Shown here: positions 1-6,513 of the stretch, piece by piece | Position numbering within the stretch: the first letter of the stretch is position 1 | Layout of the letters: every line of letters starts with the position of its first letter | NCBI GenBank assembly: GCA_030433225.1 | Contig: JAUIMD010000104.1 | Coordinates: 1 to 6,924, forward strand | Origin: Bacteroidia bacterium | GTDB taxonomy: Bacteria > Bacteroidota > Bacteroidia > Bacteroidales > UBA5342 | Direction of reading: 5' to 3' | DNA length: 6,924 nucleotides | The notes under the pieces: generated by a model | What the model was told of the DNA's origin: nothing | Database searches by the model: none | Seen by the model: only the letters and a program-made list of their open reading frames with translations | Position numbers and translations under genes: made by a program

Positions 1-24
1 TTTTGTGAACTTTAAGCAATAAGA

Positions 25-795
25 ATGAACCCTCTGGCAGATAAAATAATAGAGAAACGAACGTTTCGAACGTTCAATATTTTTGTGTTTGAGAAAAAGG
101 AAGAAGTGACCGAGTACATGGCCATGAAACTGATTTTAAAAGCACAAAACCGTAGCGGTCATAACCTCAGTGTTGCCCTTTCGGGGGGCAGCACGCCCAA
201 AAAAATGTATGAGCAGGTGGTGGAAAACGATCCGAAAGGAAGTGCCATGCGCCACGTAAACTGGTTTTGGGGAGATGAGCGATGTGTACCGCCAACCCAC
301 GAAGAAAGCAATTATAAACTGGCTTACGACCACTTGCTGAAACCTTTAAATGTGAGTGAGAATTGCATATTCAGAATGTGGGGCGAAGATGATCCGGAGA
401 AAGAAGCGGTGCGTTACCACCAATTGCTGGATAGTATTTTGCCTGTTCGTAACGGATACCCGGTATTTGATTTGATGATTCAGGGCCTTGGGGAAGACGG
501 GCACACCGCTTCCATTTTTCCCAACCAAAAGGAGTTGCTCTTATCGCAAAACTTTGCAGAGGCGGCCTACAATCCTTACTCCATGCAAAAGCGCATTACC
601 TTAACGGGTGAAGTAATTTGCAATGCCAAAGAAATTTTCTTTCTGGCAACCGGTGCCGGCAAAGCAGAGGTAATGGCAGAAATCATCCACAAAACAGGGA
701 AGTTTAAAGAATATCCGGCCAATTTTATTCATGCCCGGCATGGAGAATTGACCTGGTTAATAGATAAAGAAGCTGCTGCCAGACTAACGTTTTAG
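25..795 (+). CDS. pgl: 6-phosphogluconolactonase (Pgl/DevB family)
   Basis: This cytosolic enzyme hydrolyses 6-phosphogluconolactone to 6-phosphogluconate, the second step of the oxidative pentose phosphate pathway. Its 256 residues fit the usual 230-260 of the family. The family signatures appear in order: LSGGSTPK (residues 52-59, phosphate-binding loop), WFWGDERCVP (80-89), ESNY (94-97), GLGEDGHTASIFP (154-166, the most diagnostic block with the catalytic His160) and ATGAGKAEVM (208-217). The ATG at 25 gives a normal N-terminus; M32 and M34 lie too far inside the domain. All three frames of the first 24 bases contain a stop, so an upstream gene ends there or further left. In Bacteroidota that neighbour is often zwf (glucose-6-phosphate dehydrogenase), but it is not visible here. 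The last codons lie within a terminator hairpin. I am very sure of the family. Confidence 0.97.
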   Translation: MNPLADKIIEKRTFRTFNIFVFEKKEEVTEYMAMKLILKAQNRSGHNLSVALSGGSTPKKMYEQVVENDPKGSAMRHVNWFWGDERCVPPTHEESNYKLAYDHLLKPLNVSENCIFRMWGEDDPEKEAVRYHQLLDSILPVRNGYPVFDLMIQGLGEDGHTASIFPNQKELLLSQNFAEAAYNPYSMQKRITLTGEVICNAKEIFFLATGAGKAEVMAEIIHKTGKFKEYPANFIHARHGELTWLIDKEAAARLTF

Positions 796-815
796 TTAGC
801 TGGCAGCTTCTTTTT
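766..815. terminator. Intrinsic terminator overlapping the pgl stop codon, probably bidirectional
   Basis: A long interrupted hairpin begins inside the last pgl codons. AAAGAAG (766-772) pairs with CTTCTTT (807-813), CTGCCA (776-781) with TGGCAG (801-806), and CTAAC (784-788) with GTTAG (795-799). CTG at 773-775 and A783 are bulged, and the loop is 789-794. On the + strand it runs into TTCTTTTT (808-815), as expected for a Rho-independent terminator of pgl. On the minus strand the other flank reads TCTTTATC, so it could also stop the convergent Zn-ribbon transcript, which ends at 833. The second direction is less certain because its T-run is interrupted. Confidence 0.75.
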
Positions 816-832
816 ATTCGATTTGCAGCAAT

Positions 833-1042
833 TTAGTTGGTAAGAAAATCAAAAATATTCCCCAGCGTACTTGTGCTGGATTTATAAATTTCGGTATACC
901 CACAATTGGTGCACGACACCGTATTGAATTTCTTGTTTTGTACATCAAAAATTTTTGAAAAACCACCACCGGTAGCGGCAAATTTATCAGTTTCGTACCC
1001 TGTGTTTTGACATTTAGGGCATTGCCATCTTGTATTATTCAT
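833..1042 (-). CDS. Small Zn-ribbon protein (DUF2082 / zinc-ribbon 13-like)
   Basis: This 69-residue protein is a single zinc ribbon. Two CxxC knuckles, C8-P-K-C11 and C44-T-N-C47, can bind one Zn ion. Between them lies the conserved ATGGGFSKIFDVQNKKF stretch (residues 23-39), and the end resembles TSTLGNIFDFL. This layout matches the uncharacterised family once described as nucleic-acid-binding Zn-ribbon proteins (DUF2082); the biochemical role is unknown. An in-frame ATG at 1078 would add 12 residues (MIILSALKKYKT). I prefer the ATG at 1042 because family members normally start only a few residues before the first knuckle. The gene lies downstream of the lipoprotein gene on the same strand, 85 bp away, and converges on pgl. 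A one-mismatch match to the -7 element (TAATTGTG, minus strand, 1083-1076) is a weak promoter candidate. Confidence 0.88.
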   Translation of the reverse strand: MNNTRWQCPKCQNTGYETDKFAATGGGFSKIFDVQNKKFNTVSCTNCGYTEIYKSSTSTLGNIFDFLTN

Positions 1043-1071
1043 GGTTTTGTATTTTTTAAGTGCAGAAAGTA

Positions 1072-1119
1072 TTATCACAATTAATAATGATAAGCACTTT
1101 AAGTCATTAAGCTAAGTGC
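1072..1119. repeat. Two adjacent short inverted repeats upstream of the Zn-ribbon gene
   Basis: TTATCA (1072-1077) pairs with TGATAA (1088-1093). Immediately next to it, GCACTT (1094-1099) pairs with AAGTGC (1114-1119). A third copy, AAGTGC at 1058-1063, could compete for the GCACTT arm. The region lies between the end of the lipoprotein gene and the start of the Zn-ribbon gene. It may be a weak terminator or attenuator, or an operator, but no clear U-run follows. The six-base arms are short enough to occur by chance in AT-rich DNA. Confidence 0.3.
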
Positions 1120-1127
1120 GCAACGTT

Positions 1128-1520
1128 TTATTCCCAACTGTAGACGAATGTAACGTCTTCAATTCCTACAAATTTAGCTCTAAAATCTCCTGTTTCGCCC
1201 ACATTCTTCGTTCCAAAAACCACTTCATATTCACCAATTTCCAAATCTTTAGATATAATACCAGCATCCGTTTCTAATAATATGTTTTTTTCTTTATCCA
1301 ATAGATAAAGATAGCTTACAATACCCAAACTTTTAATGGATATTTCTACATGGTTCGCTTTCCACATATTAAGCTTAAAATGAATATTGTCGAACGAACT
1401 TTTGTCCATGCCTCCTGAAGATTCCCATCTTGAACTATATTCCATAAAACCCAAATCTTCTTTCTCACATGATATAAAAGTGAAAATAGCCAGGATTGAC
1501 AATAATAAACTACTTCTCAT
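1128..1520 (-). CDS. Small predicted lipoprotein with a PPC-like beta-sandwich pattern
   Basis: This is a 130-residue secreted lipoprotein of unknown function. Residues 1-17 form a signal peptide with Arg2, a hydrophobic core (LLLSILAIFTF) and the lipobox FISC, giving lipidated Cys18. The mature start CEKED is acidic, like the export signal that sends Bacteroidota lipoproteins to the cell surface. The rest alternates as beta strands. Residues 57-118 (HVEISIKS, then SYLYLLDKEKN, then IGEYEVVFGT, then GETGDFRAKFVG) resemble the order of strands in bacterial pre-peptidase C-terminal (PPC) domains, where a 'G-x-Y' strand follows a 'YLYLLD' strand. That resemblance is by eye only. The ATG at 1520 is the only start giving a full signal peptide. 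It lies on the same strand as gcvP but beyond the gcvP terminator, so it is probably transcribed separately from the AT-rich 1521-1650 region, where I see no clear promoter match. Confidence 0.75.
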   Translation of the reverse strand: MRSSLLLSILAIFTFISCEKEDLGFMEYSSRWESSGGMDKSSFDNIHFKLNMWKANHVEISIKSLGIVSYLYLLDKEKNILLETDAGIISKDLEIGEYEVVFGTKNVGETGDFRAKFVGIEDVTFVYSWE

Positions 1521-1650
1521 AAAATGAAATTTTAATTGTTAATAACGGTTGTATATTTAATAAATCCGATCAAAGTTTTGTTGCATAAACTCTAATTAAT
1601 ATTAGAATTCACTAAATCGGTACGTAGAAGTAAAGATCAGAAAATTTTGT

Positions 1651-1698
1651 AAAAATAAAACCCCTGAAGCAAAGATTTTGCACATCTTCTTCAGGGGT
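1651..1698 (-). terminator. Intrinsic terminator of gcvP
   Basis: Ten base pairs join 1660-1669 (ACCCCTGAAG) to 1689-1698 (CTTCAGGGGT). After a two-base bulge (1670-1671), five more pairs join AAGAT (1672-1676) to ATCTT (1684-1688), leaving a 7-base loop. Read on the minus strand, the hairpin begins 22 bases after the gcvP stop codon and is followed directly by TTTTATTTTT (1660-1651). This is a textbook Rho-independent terminator and separates gcvP from the lipoprotein gene downstream. Confidence 0.9.
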
Positions 1699-1720
1699 AA
1701 TATCATGTTTGAAAAAATCT

Positions 1721-4576
1721 TTAATCTTCGAAGGAATAGCAGGTACAAATTAAATTTCGGTCACCATACGCATCATCAATACGGGCAACGGGCGGCCAGT
1801 ATTTATTGTCTTCTAACCATGCCAATGGGAAAGCGGCCTTTTTACGGGAGTAGCTGTGGTTCCATTCGTCGGACACCACGCCTTTACCGGTGTGTGGGGC
1901 ATTTTTCAATACATTGTCCGCCTTATCCACTTCGCCGTTTTCCACCTCTTTTATTTCGTTGTAAATGGTTTGCATGGCCTCAATAAAACGATCGAGCTCT
2001 GCTTTGCTTTCACTCTCGGTTGGTTCAATCATCAGGGTGCCGGCAACCGGAAACGAAAGGGTAGGGGCATGGAATCCGAAGTCAATTAAACGTTTAGCAA
2101 TGTCAACTTCCGTAATGCCGGAAGCTGCTTTCAGTTTTCTACACTCCAAAATAAGTTCGTGTGCTACGCGTCCCTTTTCTCCTACATACAAAATGCCGTA
2201 GGTGTCTTTCAGGTGGTGCGCAATGTAGTTGGCATTTAAAATGGCAATTTCGCTGGCGGTACGCAATCCATCTGCCCCCAGCATTTTAATGTACCCATAG
2301 GTAATGGGCAACACGCTGGCACTTCCCCAGGGAGCCGCTGCAACCGGGCGTCCTTTCCGGTCGTTGTTAATAACGGAGTGTCCGGGCAAAAATTCTACCA
2401 GATGCTTGGCCACTGCAATGGGCCCAACACCGGGTCCGCCACCACCGTGAGGAATCGCAAAGGTTTTGTGCAAATTCAGGTGGCACACATCCGCACCCAC
2501 AATGGCAGGGTTGGTAAGTCCAACCTGGGCATTCATGTTTGCCCCGTCCATGTACACTTGTCCGCCGGCCTCATGAATCATGCTGCACATTTTGATAACA
2601 TCTGCCTCATATACCCCGTGGGTGGATGGATAGGTGATCATGAATGCTGCGAGTTGATTACCACAGGCTGTAATTTTTTTCTCCAAATCCACCAGGCTGA
2701 TGTTGCCTTTTTCATCACATTCTACCGGCAACACTTTCATGCCCGCCATAATGGCACTGGCCGGGTTGGTGCCATGCGCCGATTTGGGTATAATAACGAT
2801 GTTACGCTGCTCATCCCCATTTTTCATGTGGAAATCACGAATTACCATTAACCCGGCATATTCACCGGCAGCGCCGGAGTTGGGTTGCAAGCTAACATCG
2901 GCAAAGCCGGTAATTTCGGCTAAATCGCGCCGTAATTCTTTAAACATTTCGTGGTACCCGTTGGCCTGGTCTACCGGCACAAATGGATGGATGCCGTTAA
3001 ATTCAATCCAGCTCATTGGAAGCATTTCGGTAGCTGCGTTCAGTTTCATGGTACAGGACCCCAACGAAATCATGGAATGTGTCAGTGAAATATCGCGGTG
3101 TTCCAGTTTTTTTAGGAAGCGCACCATCTCAGTTTCTGAGTGATATTTGGTAAATACTTCGTTTTGCAGGTACGGCGTGTTGCGCAGGTATTTTTGTCCG
3201 ATCAATACATGGTTGGAAACGTCTTTTATACGCGGTAAGGGAAGGTTGTTGGCTTTTGCAAAAACCTCCAAAATCCAATTGATATCGTCCAGGTTGGTGG
3301 TTTCGTCAATGCTGATGCCTACCTCGCCGTTGGCAAAATAGCGGAAATTCATTTCCAGCTCAATGGAATACCGTTTAATGTCAGACAAGCGTACATGGGA
3401 TGGAATTCTGATTTTCAACGTGTCGAAATAATTGTCATTCAGTTGAATATATCCCAGTTTTTCCACTTCCTCAGCAATCAATGCTGCAATGTTGTGCACC
3501 CGGGTAGCAATATTTCGTATCCCTTCAGGTCCGTGGTACACGGCATAAAATCCAGCCATATTGGCCAGCAGCGCCTGTGCCGTACAAATGTTTGACGTGG
3601 CTTTATCGCGTTTAATGTGTTGCTCGCGCGTTTGTAGTGCCATGCGTAGCGCACGGGTTCCGTTTACATCTTTGCTTACCCCAATAATTCTACCCGGCAT
3701 GCTGCGTTTTAACTCGTCTTTAGCCGCAAAAAATGCAGCTGCAGGTCCGCCATACCCCATGGGTACGCCAAAGCGTTGGCTGGTTCCAAAAGCAATATCG
3801 GCTCCCCATTCGCCCGGAGGCGTTAGCAACGCCAGTGCCAACAGATCAGTAGCAACGGCCAGGCGAGCATCATGTTCGTGCAATTGGGCAGTAAATGCTT
3901 CATAATCCATTACCCGCCCATTGGAGTTGGGGTACTGCAAAATGGCCCCAAAATGCATGTCGGTTATTTTTGCCTGACGGTAATCGGCCACTTGTAGGGT
4001 GATGCCCAGCGGGTTGCAGCGTGTTTTAATAACATCCAGGGTGTGTGGCCATATTTTCTCATCCACAAAAAGAATGTTTGCACCTTTTTTCACCTTCGCA
4101 CGGGACCGGGTATTGTACATCATAATCATGGCCTCGGCAGCTGTAGTGGCTTCATCCAACAAGGAAGCGTTGGCTATTTCAAGACCCGTCATGTCGCACA
4201 CCATGGTTTGGAAATTCAATAGCGCCTCCAGGCGTCCCTGTGATATTTCTGCCTGATAAGGTGTGTAGGAGGTGTACCATGCCGGGTTTTCCAATACATT
4301 GCGTAAAATAACGGCCGGGGTAATGGTGTCGTAATACCCCATTCCTATGTAGGTATTGAATACTTTATTTTTAGAGGCGAGGGACAGTATTTTACGATAG
4401 TACTGGCGCTCGGTAAGGCCTGCGTCCATCTGTAGCGGCCTATCGAGTCGAATGTCCGACGGAATGGTTTGCTCAATCAATTCGTCAATGGACGATACTT
4501 GCAGGGTTTCCAGCATATGCTGAACATCGTTGTCCCTTGGGCCAATGTGGCGCGATACAAATCTATCTGTATTCAT
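1721..4576 (-). CDS. gcvP: Glycine dehydrogenase (decarboxylating), P-protein of the glycine cleavage system
   Basis: This PLP enzyme decarboxylates glycine and passes the aminomethyl group to the lipoyl arm of GcvH. With GcvT and Lpd it yields methylene-tetrahydrofolate, CO2, ammonia and NADH in the cytosol. The 951 residues match the single-chain form (about 950-960), in which the two halves are fused. The N-terminal half spans about 1-440 and starts with FVSRHIGP; YTPYQAEISQGRLEALLNFQ is at 104-123. The C-terminal half carries SLGSCTMKLNA (504-514), the PLP-binding lysine K704 in HLNLHKTFAIPHGGGGPG (699-716) and EPTESESKAELDRF (851-864). The end, RNLICTCYSFED, resembles the usual RNLxCxC terminus. 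No frame breaks or missing catalytic residues are seen. The ATG at 4576 places RHIGP at its usual distance from the start. The gene is alone here, without gcvT or gcvH, and is divergent from the ppiD-like gene. I see no glycine riboswitch in its short upstream region and no clear promoter match. Confidence 0.98.
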   Translation of the reverse strand: MNTDRFVSRHIGPRDNDVQHMLETLQVSSIDELIEQTIPSDIRLDRPLQMDAGLTERQYYRKILSLASKNKVFNTYIGMGYYDTITPAVILRNVLENPAWYTSYTPYQAEISQGRLEALLNFQTMVCDMTGLEIANASLLDEATTAAEAMIMMYNTRSRAKVKKGANILFVDEKIWPHTLDVIKTRCNPLGITLQVADYRQAKITDMHFGAILQYPNSNGRVMDYEAFTAQLHEHDARLAVATDLLALALLTPPGEWGADIAFGTSQRFGVPMGYGGPAAAFFAAKDELKRSMPGRIIGVSKDVNGTRALRMALQTREQHIKRDKATSNICTAQALLANMAGFYAVYHGPEGIRNIATRVHNIAALIAEEVEKLGYIQLNDNYFDTLKIRIPSHVRLSDIKRYSIELEMNFRYFANGEVGISIDETTNLDDINWILEVFAKANNLPLPRIKDVSNHVLIGQKYLRNTPYLQNEVFTKYHSETEMVRFLKKLEHRDISLTHSMISLGSCTMKLNAATEMLPMSWIEFNGIHPFVPVDQANGYHEMFKELRRDLAEITGFADVSLQPNSGAAGEYAGLMVIRDFHMKNGDEQRNIVIIPKSAHGTNPASAIMAGMKVLPVECDEKGNISLVDLEKKITACGNQLAAFMITYPSTHGVYEADVIKMCSMIHEAGGQVYMDGANMNAQVGLTNPAIVGADVCHLNLHKTFAIPHGGGGPGVGPIAVAKHLVEFLPGHSVINNDRKGRPVAAAPWGSASVLPITYGYIKMLGADGLRTASEIAILNANYIAHHLKDTYGILYVGEKGRVAHELILECRKLKAASGITEVDIAKRLIDFGFHAPTLSFPVAGTLMIEPTESESKAELDRFIEAMQTIYNEIKEVENGEVDKADNVLKNAPHTGKGVVSDEWNHSYSRKKAAFPLAWLEDNKYWPPVARIDDAYGDRNLICTCYSFED

Positions 4577-4703
4577 TCTATATTGGGGTAAAATTTGGGC
4601 GCAATTTACAGAATTTTACGGCAAACTGAAGGATGATATAAATCAAGAAAAAGGGTAAAATACACAGAATTAAATGTAGGTTAAACGAATGTTGAGGGAA
4701 TTG

Positions 4704-4724
4704 TAATCCTGTGTTTTAGGATTA
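4704..4724. repeat. Perfect 7-bp inverted repeat in the gcvP/ppiD intergenic region
   Basis: TAATCCT (4704-4710) and AGGATTA (4718-4724) are exact reverse complements separated by GTGTTTT. The dyad lies 15 bases upstream of the proposed -33 element of the ppiD-like gene and about 130 bases upstream of gcvP. It could be a regulator site or a small hairpin, but the sequence alone does not show a function. Confidence 0.35.
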
Positions 4725-4739
4725 ACTAAAATTTGTATA

Positions 4740-4771
4740 TTCGTACCCTGATTTTTCAGAACATAAATTTG
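4740..4771 (+). promoter_or_regulatory. Candidate Bacteroidetes-type promoter for the ppiD-like gene
   Basis: TAAATTTG (4764-4771) is an exact match to the Bacteroidetes -7 consensus TAnnTTTG. A one-mismatch -33 element, TTCG (4740-4743), lies 20 bases upstream, within the usual spacing. Transcription would begin near 4776-4778, giving a leader of about 15 bases before the ATG at 4792. The leader is AT-rich and has no Shine-Dalgarno sequence, as is common in this phylum. It is a pattern match only. Confidence 0.5.
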
Positions 4772-4791
4772 AACAAATATTTTATTAGTAA

Positions 4792-6513
4792 ATGGCTACA
4801 TTAGAAAAGATAAGAAGCAGGGCAGCCTTGTTAATCGGGGTAATTGCATTCGCCTTGTTTGCTTTTATTGTGGGTGACTTTTTAAAGAGTCCTCAGGGGG
4901 GAGCCTCGCAAGGGGTAATTATTAAGGTTAACGGGAACAAAGTATATGTGAACGATTACCAGGCACGACTTGAGGAAATGAATGAAGTGTACAAGGTAAA
5001 CAGTGGAACCAATGCCATTGACGAAAATACTTCCAACCAAATTACCAACCAGGTATACGAGTCTATTTTGCGTGAAAACATTCTGTTTCCACAATTTGCT
5101 GAGGTGGGACTTAGCGTGAGTAAAGACGAATTGGACGATCGTATTTTAGGTTCCAATGTGGATCCCATTATCCGTCAAATGTTTACCGATCCCAATACTG
5201 GTCAGTACAACTCCAGCATGGTATTGAACTACCTTAAATCGGTAAATCAGGATGAAAACAGTGCACGTAAAACGCACTGGTTATTTTACGAGCGTTTGGT
5301 AAAAGAAAACCGCTTAAATACGAAGTACAATAACCTTTTATCAAAAGGCCTGGTGGTAACTCCCAAAGCAGCTGCGCTGGCGGTACCCGGGGTAAGCGAA
5401 AATAAAACGGTTGAATTTTTCTCCAAGCCCTACAGCTATATTGCAGATTCTTTGGTGAAGGTTTCAGAAAGCGAAGTGAAAGCTTACTACAACGAGCACC
5501 TCGAAAACTACAAGCAGGAAGAAAGTCGCCAGCTTGAATACATCAGCTTCCCTATTAAAGCGTCGGATGCCGACTTTAAAGCGGTGGAAAACTGGATTAA
5601 TGATGAAAAGGCTGAATTTGAAGCATTGTCCACCAAAAAGGACATTGGCAACTATGTAAAGCTGAACTCTGATGTTGCGTGGAACGAGAATTACCTGAGT
5701 GAAGAAGCAGTTGAGGCCCGGTATAAAGAATTTGCGTTTAACAACGAAGTTGGAAGCGTTTACGGGGCATTTTTAGAAAACGATACGTATAAAATTACGA
5801 AATTGGTAAGCCGTGAGTTGCGCTCCGACAGCGTTAAAGCCAGCCATATTCTTATTGGTGGAAACGACCCTGCGGCAGCCAATGCCTTGGCCGATAGTTT
5901 ACTGGGTGTAGTTAAAAATCAGCCTAAATTGTTTGCTGATGTTGCCAAAGAATATTCCCAGGATCCGGGTTCAGCTACGCAAGGAGGTGATTTAGGATAC
6001 TTCAAGGAAGGGCAAATGGTGAAGCCATTCAGCGATGCTTGTTTTAACGGTAACAAGGGTGACATTGTAAAAGTGGCCAGCCAGTTTGGCATTCACATCA
6101 TTCAAATTACCGAAAAAGGGAAACCGGTAGAAAAGGTGTTTCCGGATATTGCCAGGTATCTAAACTGGAGGTATGCAAGCTGCCGCGACAGTATGGAGGT
6201 TATTACCTTTCATGAACAACTGGAATTCAAAACCGGTAAAAAGGATTTTCAAACCAGTTTAGTTCCCCTTATCCGAGGTAATAAAGTGATGAGTATTATT
6301 GGGCTTTCGCTTATAGGCTTGAACTTTCTGTTTGATCTCATGATGTTTGCCTCAGATGGCAGGATAACCTATGACGAAGGTGGTGCAGTTCATCTGATTT
6401 CAGGCTTAATTATGATTGCCTTCTCTATTGTTTTTCTGGTGCAATGCATTTGGTTTTCTAGAGGAGGTTTAAAGAAGTTGAATGCTGAATTGATTGATGA
6501 TGATTTTATATAA
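4792..6513 (+). CDS. PpiD-like membrane-anchored periplasmic peptidyl-prolyl isomerase with an atypical C-terminus
   Basis: This is a foldase that should sit in the inner membrane and help proteins fold in the periplasm. The start MATLEKIRSRAALLIGV is typical of Bacteroidetes PpiD-type proteins. A transmembrane anchor spans about 11-30, a SurA-N-like chaperone region about 40-340, and one parvulin (PpiC) domain about 343-441. The parvulin motifs are well kept: ASHILI (His352), EYSQDPGSATQGGDLGYF (387-404) and FGIHII (His435), so isomerase activity is plausible. Family members in this phylum are usually about 700 residues and continue after the parvulin domain with a further lobe. Here the family resemblance stops at about residue 448. 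Residues 449-573 are unrelated and end in two hydrophobic helices (about 499-520 and 532-555). I am confident of the N-terminal 448 residues and not of the whole as a functional unit. It overlaps the next gene by 17 bases. Confidence 0.85.
   Translation: MATLEKIRSRAALLIGVIAFALFAFIVGDFLKSPQGGASQGVIIKVNGNKVYVNDYQARLEEMNEVYKVNSGTNAIDENTSNQITNQVYESILRENILFPQFAEVGLSVSKDELDDRILGSNVDPIIRQMFTDPNTGQYNSSMVLNYLKSVNQDENSARKTHWLFYERLVKENRLNTKYNNLLSKGLVVTPKAAALAVPGVSENKTVEFFSKPYSYIADSLVKVSESEVKAYYNEHLENYKQEESRQLEYISFPIKASDADFKAVENWINDEKAEFEALSTKKDIGNYVKLNSDVAWNENYLSEEAVEARYKEFAFNNEVGSVYGAFLENDTYKITKLVSRELRSDSVKASHILIGGNDPAAANALADSLLGVVKNQPKLFADVAKEYSQDPGSATQGGDLGYFKEGQMVKPFSDACFNGNKGDIVKVASQFGIHIIQITEKGKPVEKVFPDIARYLNWRYASCRDSMEVITFHEQLEFKTGKKDFQTSLVPLIRGNKVMSIIGLSLIGLNFLFDLMMFASDGRITYDEGGAVHLISGLIMIAFSIVFLVQCIWFSRGGLKKLNAELIDDDFI
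6136..6513 (+). other. Non-PpiD tail fused in frame to the foldase, with two predicted transmembrane helices
   Basis: This is the part of the ppiD-like reading frame (residues 449-573) that does not look like the family. It begins at VFPDIARYLNWRYASCRD and includes a soluble, mixed-charge stretch. It then has two helices, MSIIGLSLIGLNFLFDLMMF (500-519) and about 532-555, joined by an acidic loop (SDGRITYDEGG), and a basic then acidic end. I do not recognise the family. In-frame ATGs at 6193 (106 residues) and 6289 (74 residues) could start a separate two-helix protein. The 6289 start has GAGGT ten bases upstream, an unusually SD-like sequence for this window. The tail may be the remains, or the whole, of a different gene joined to truncated ppiD. 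Confidence 0.55.

Noticed and set aside
136..528. Minus-strand open frames opposite pgl
   Set aside because: They lie wholly within the conserved pgl coding sequence and look like chance frames.
1043..1078. Longer start (ATG at 1078) for the Zn-ribbon protein
   Set aside because: The added 12 residues are not part of the family pattern. The ATG at 1042 starts seven residues before the first CxxC, as is usual.
1591..1606. Inverted repeat TCTAAT-TAAT-ATTAGA in the region upstream of the small lipoprotein
   Set aside because: Six A/T-rich pairs in an A/T-rich spacer are expected by chance, and no U-run or promoter element adjoins it.
1678..4256. Several open frames of 64-157 codons on the + strand opposite gcvP
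   Set aside because: They are antisense shadows of a complete, well conserved gcvP. Their translations show no recognisable domain and no plausible starts.
4577..4640. Glycine riboswitch or clear promoter upstream of gcvP
   Set aside because: The leader is short and AT-rich, without the structured GC-rich stems of a glycine aptamer. The best minus-strand -7 matches have at least one mismatch and poor -33 spacing.
4882..5168. Two minus-strand open frames opposite the 5' part of the ppiD-like gene
   Set aside because: They are antisense to a region with clear PpiD family resemblance and have no features of their own.
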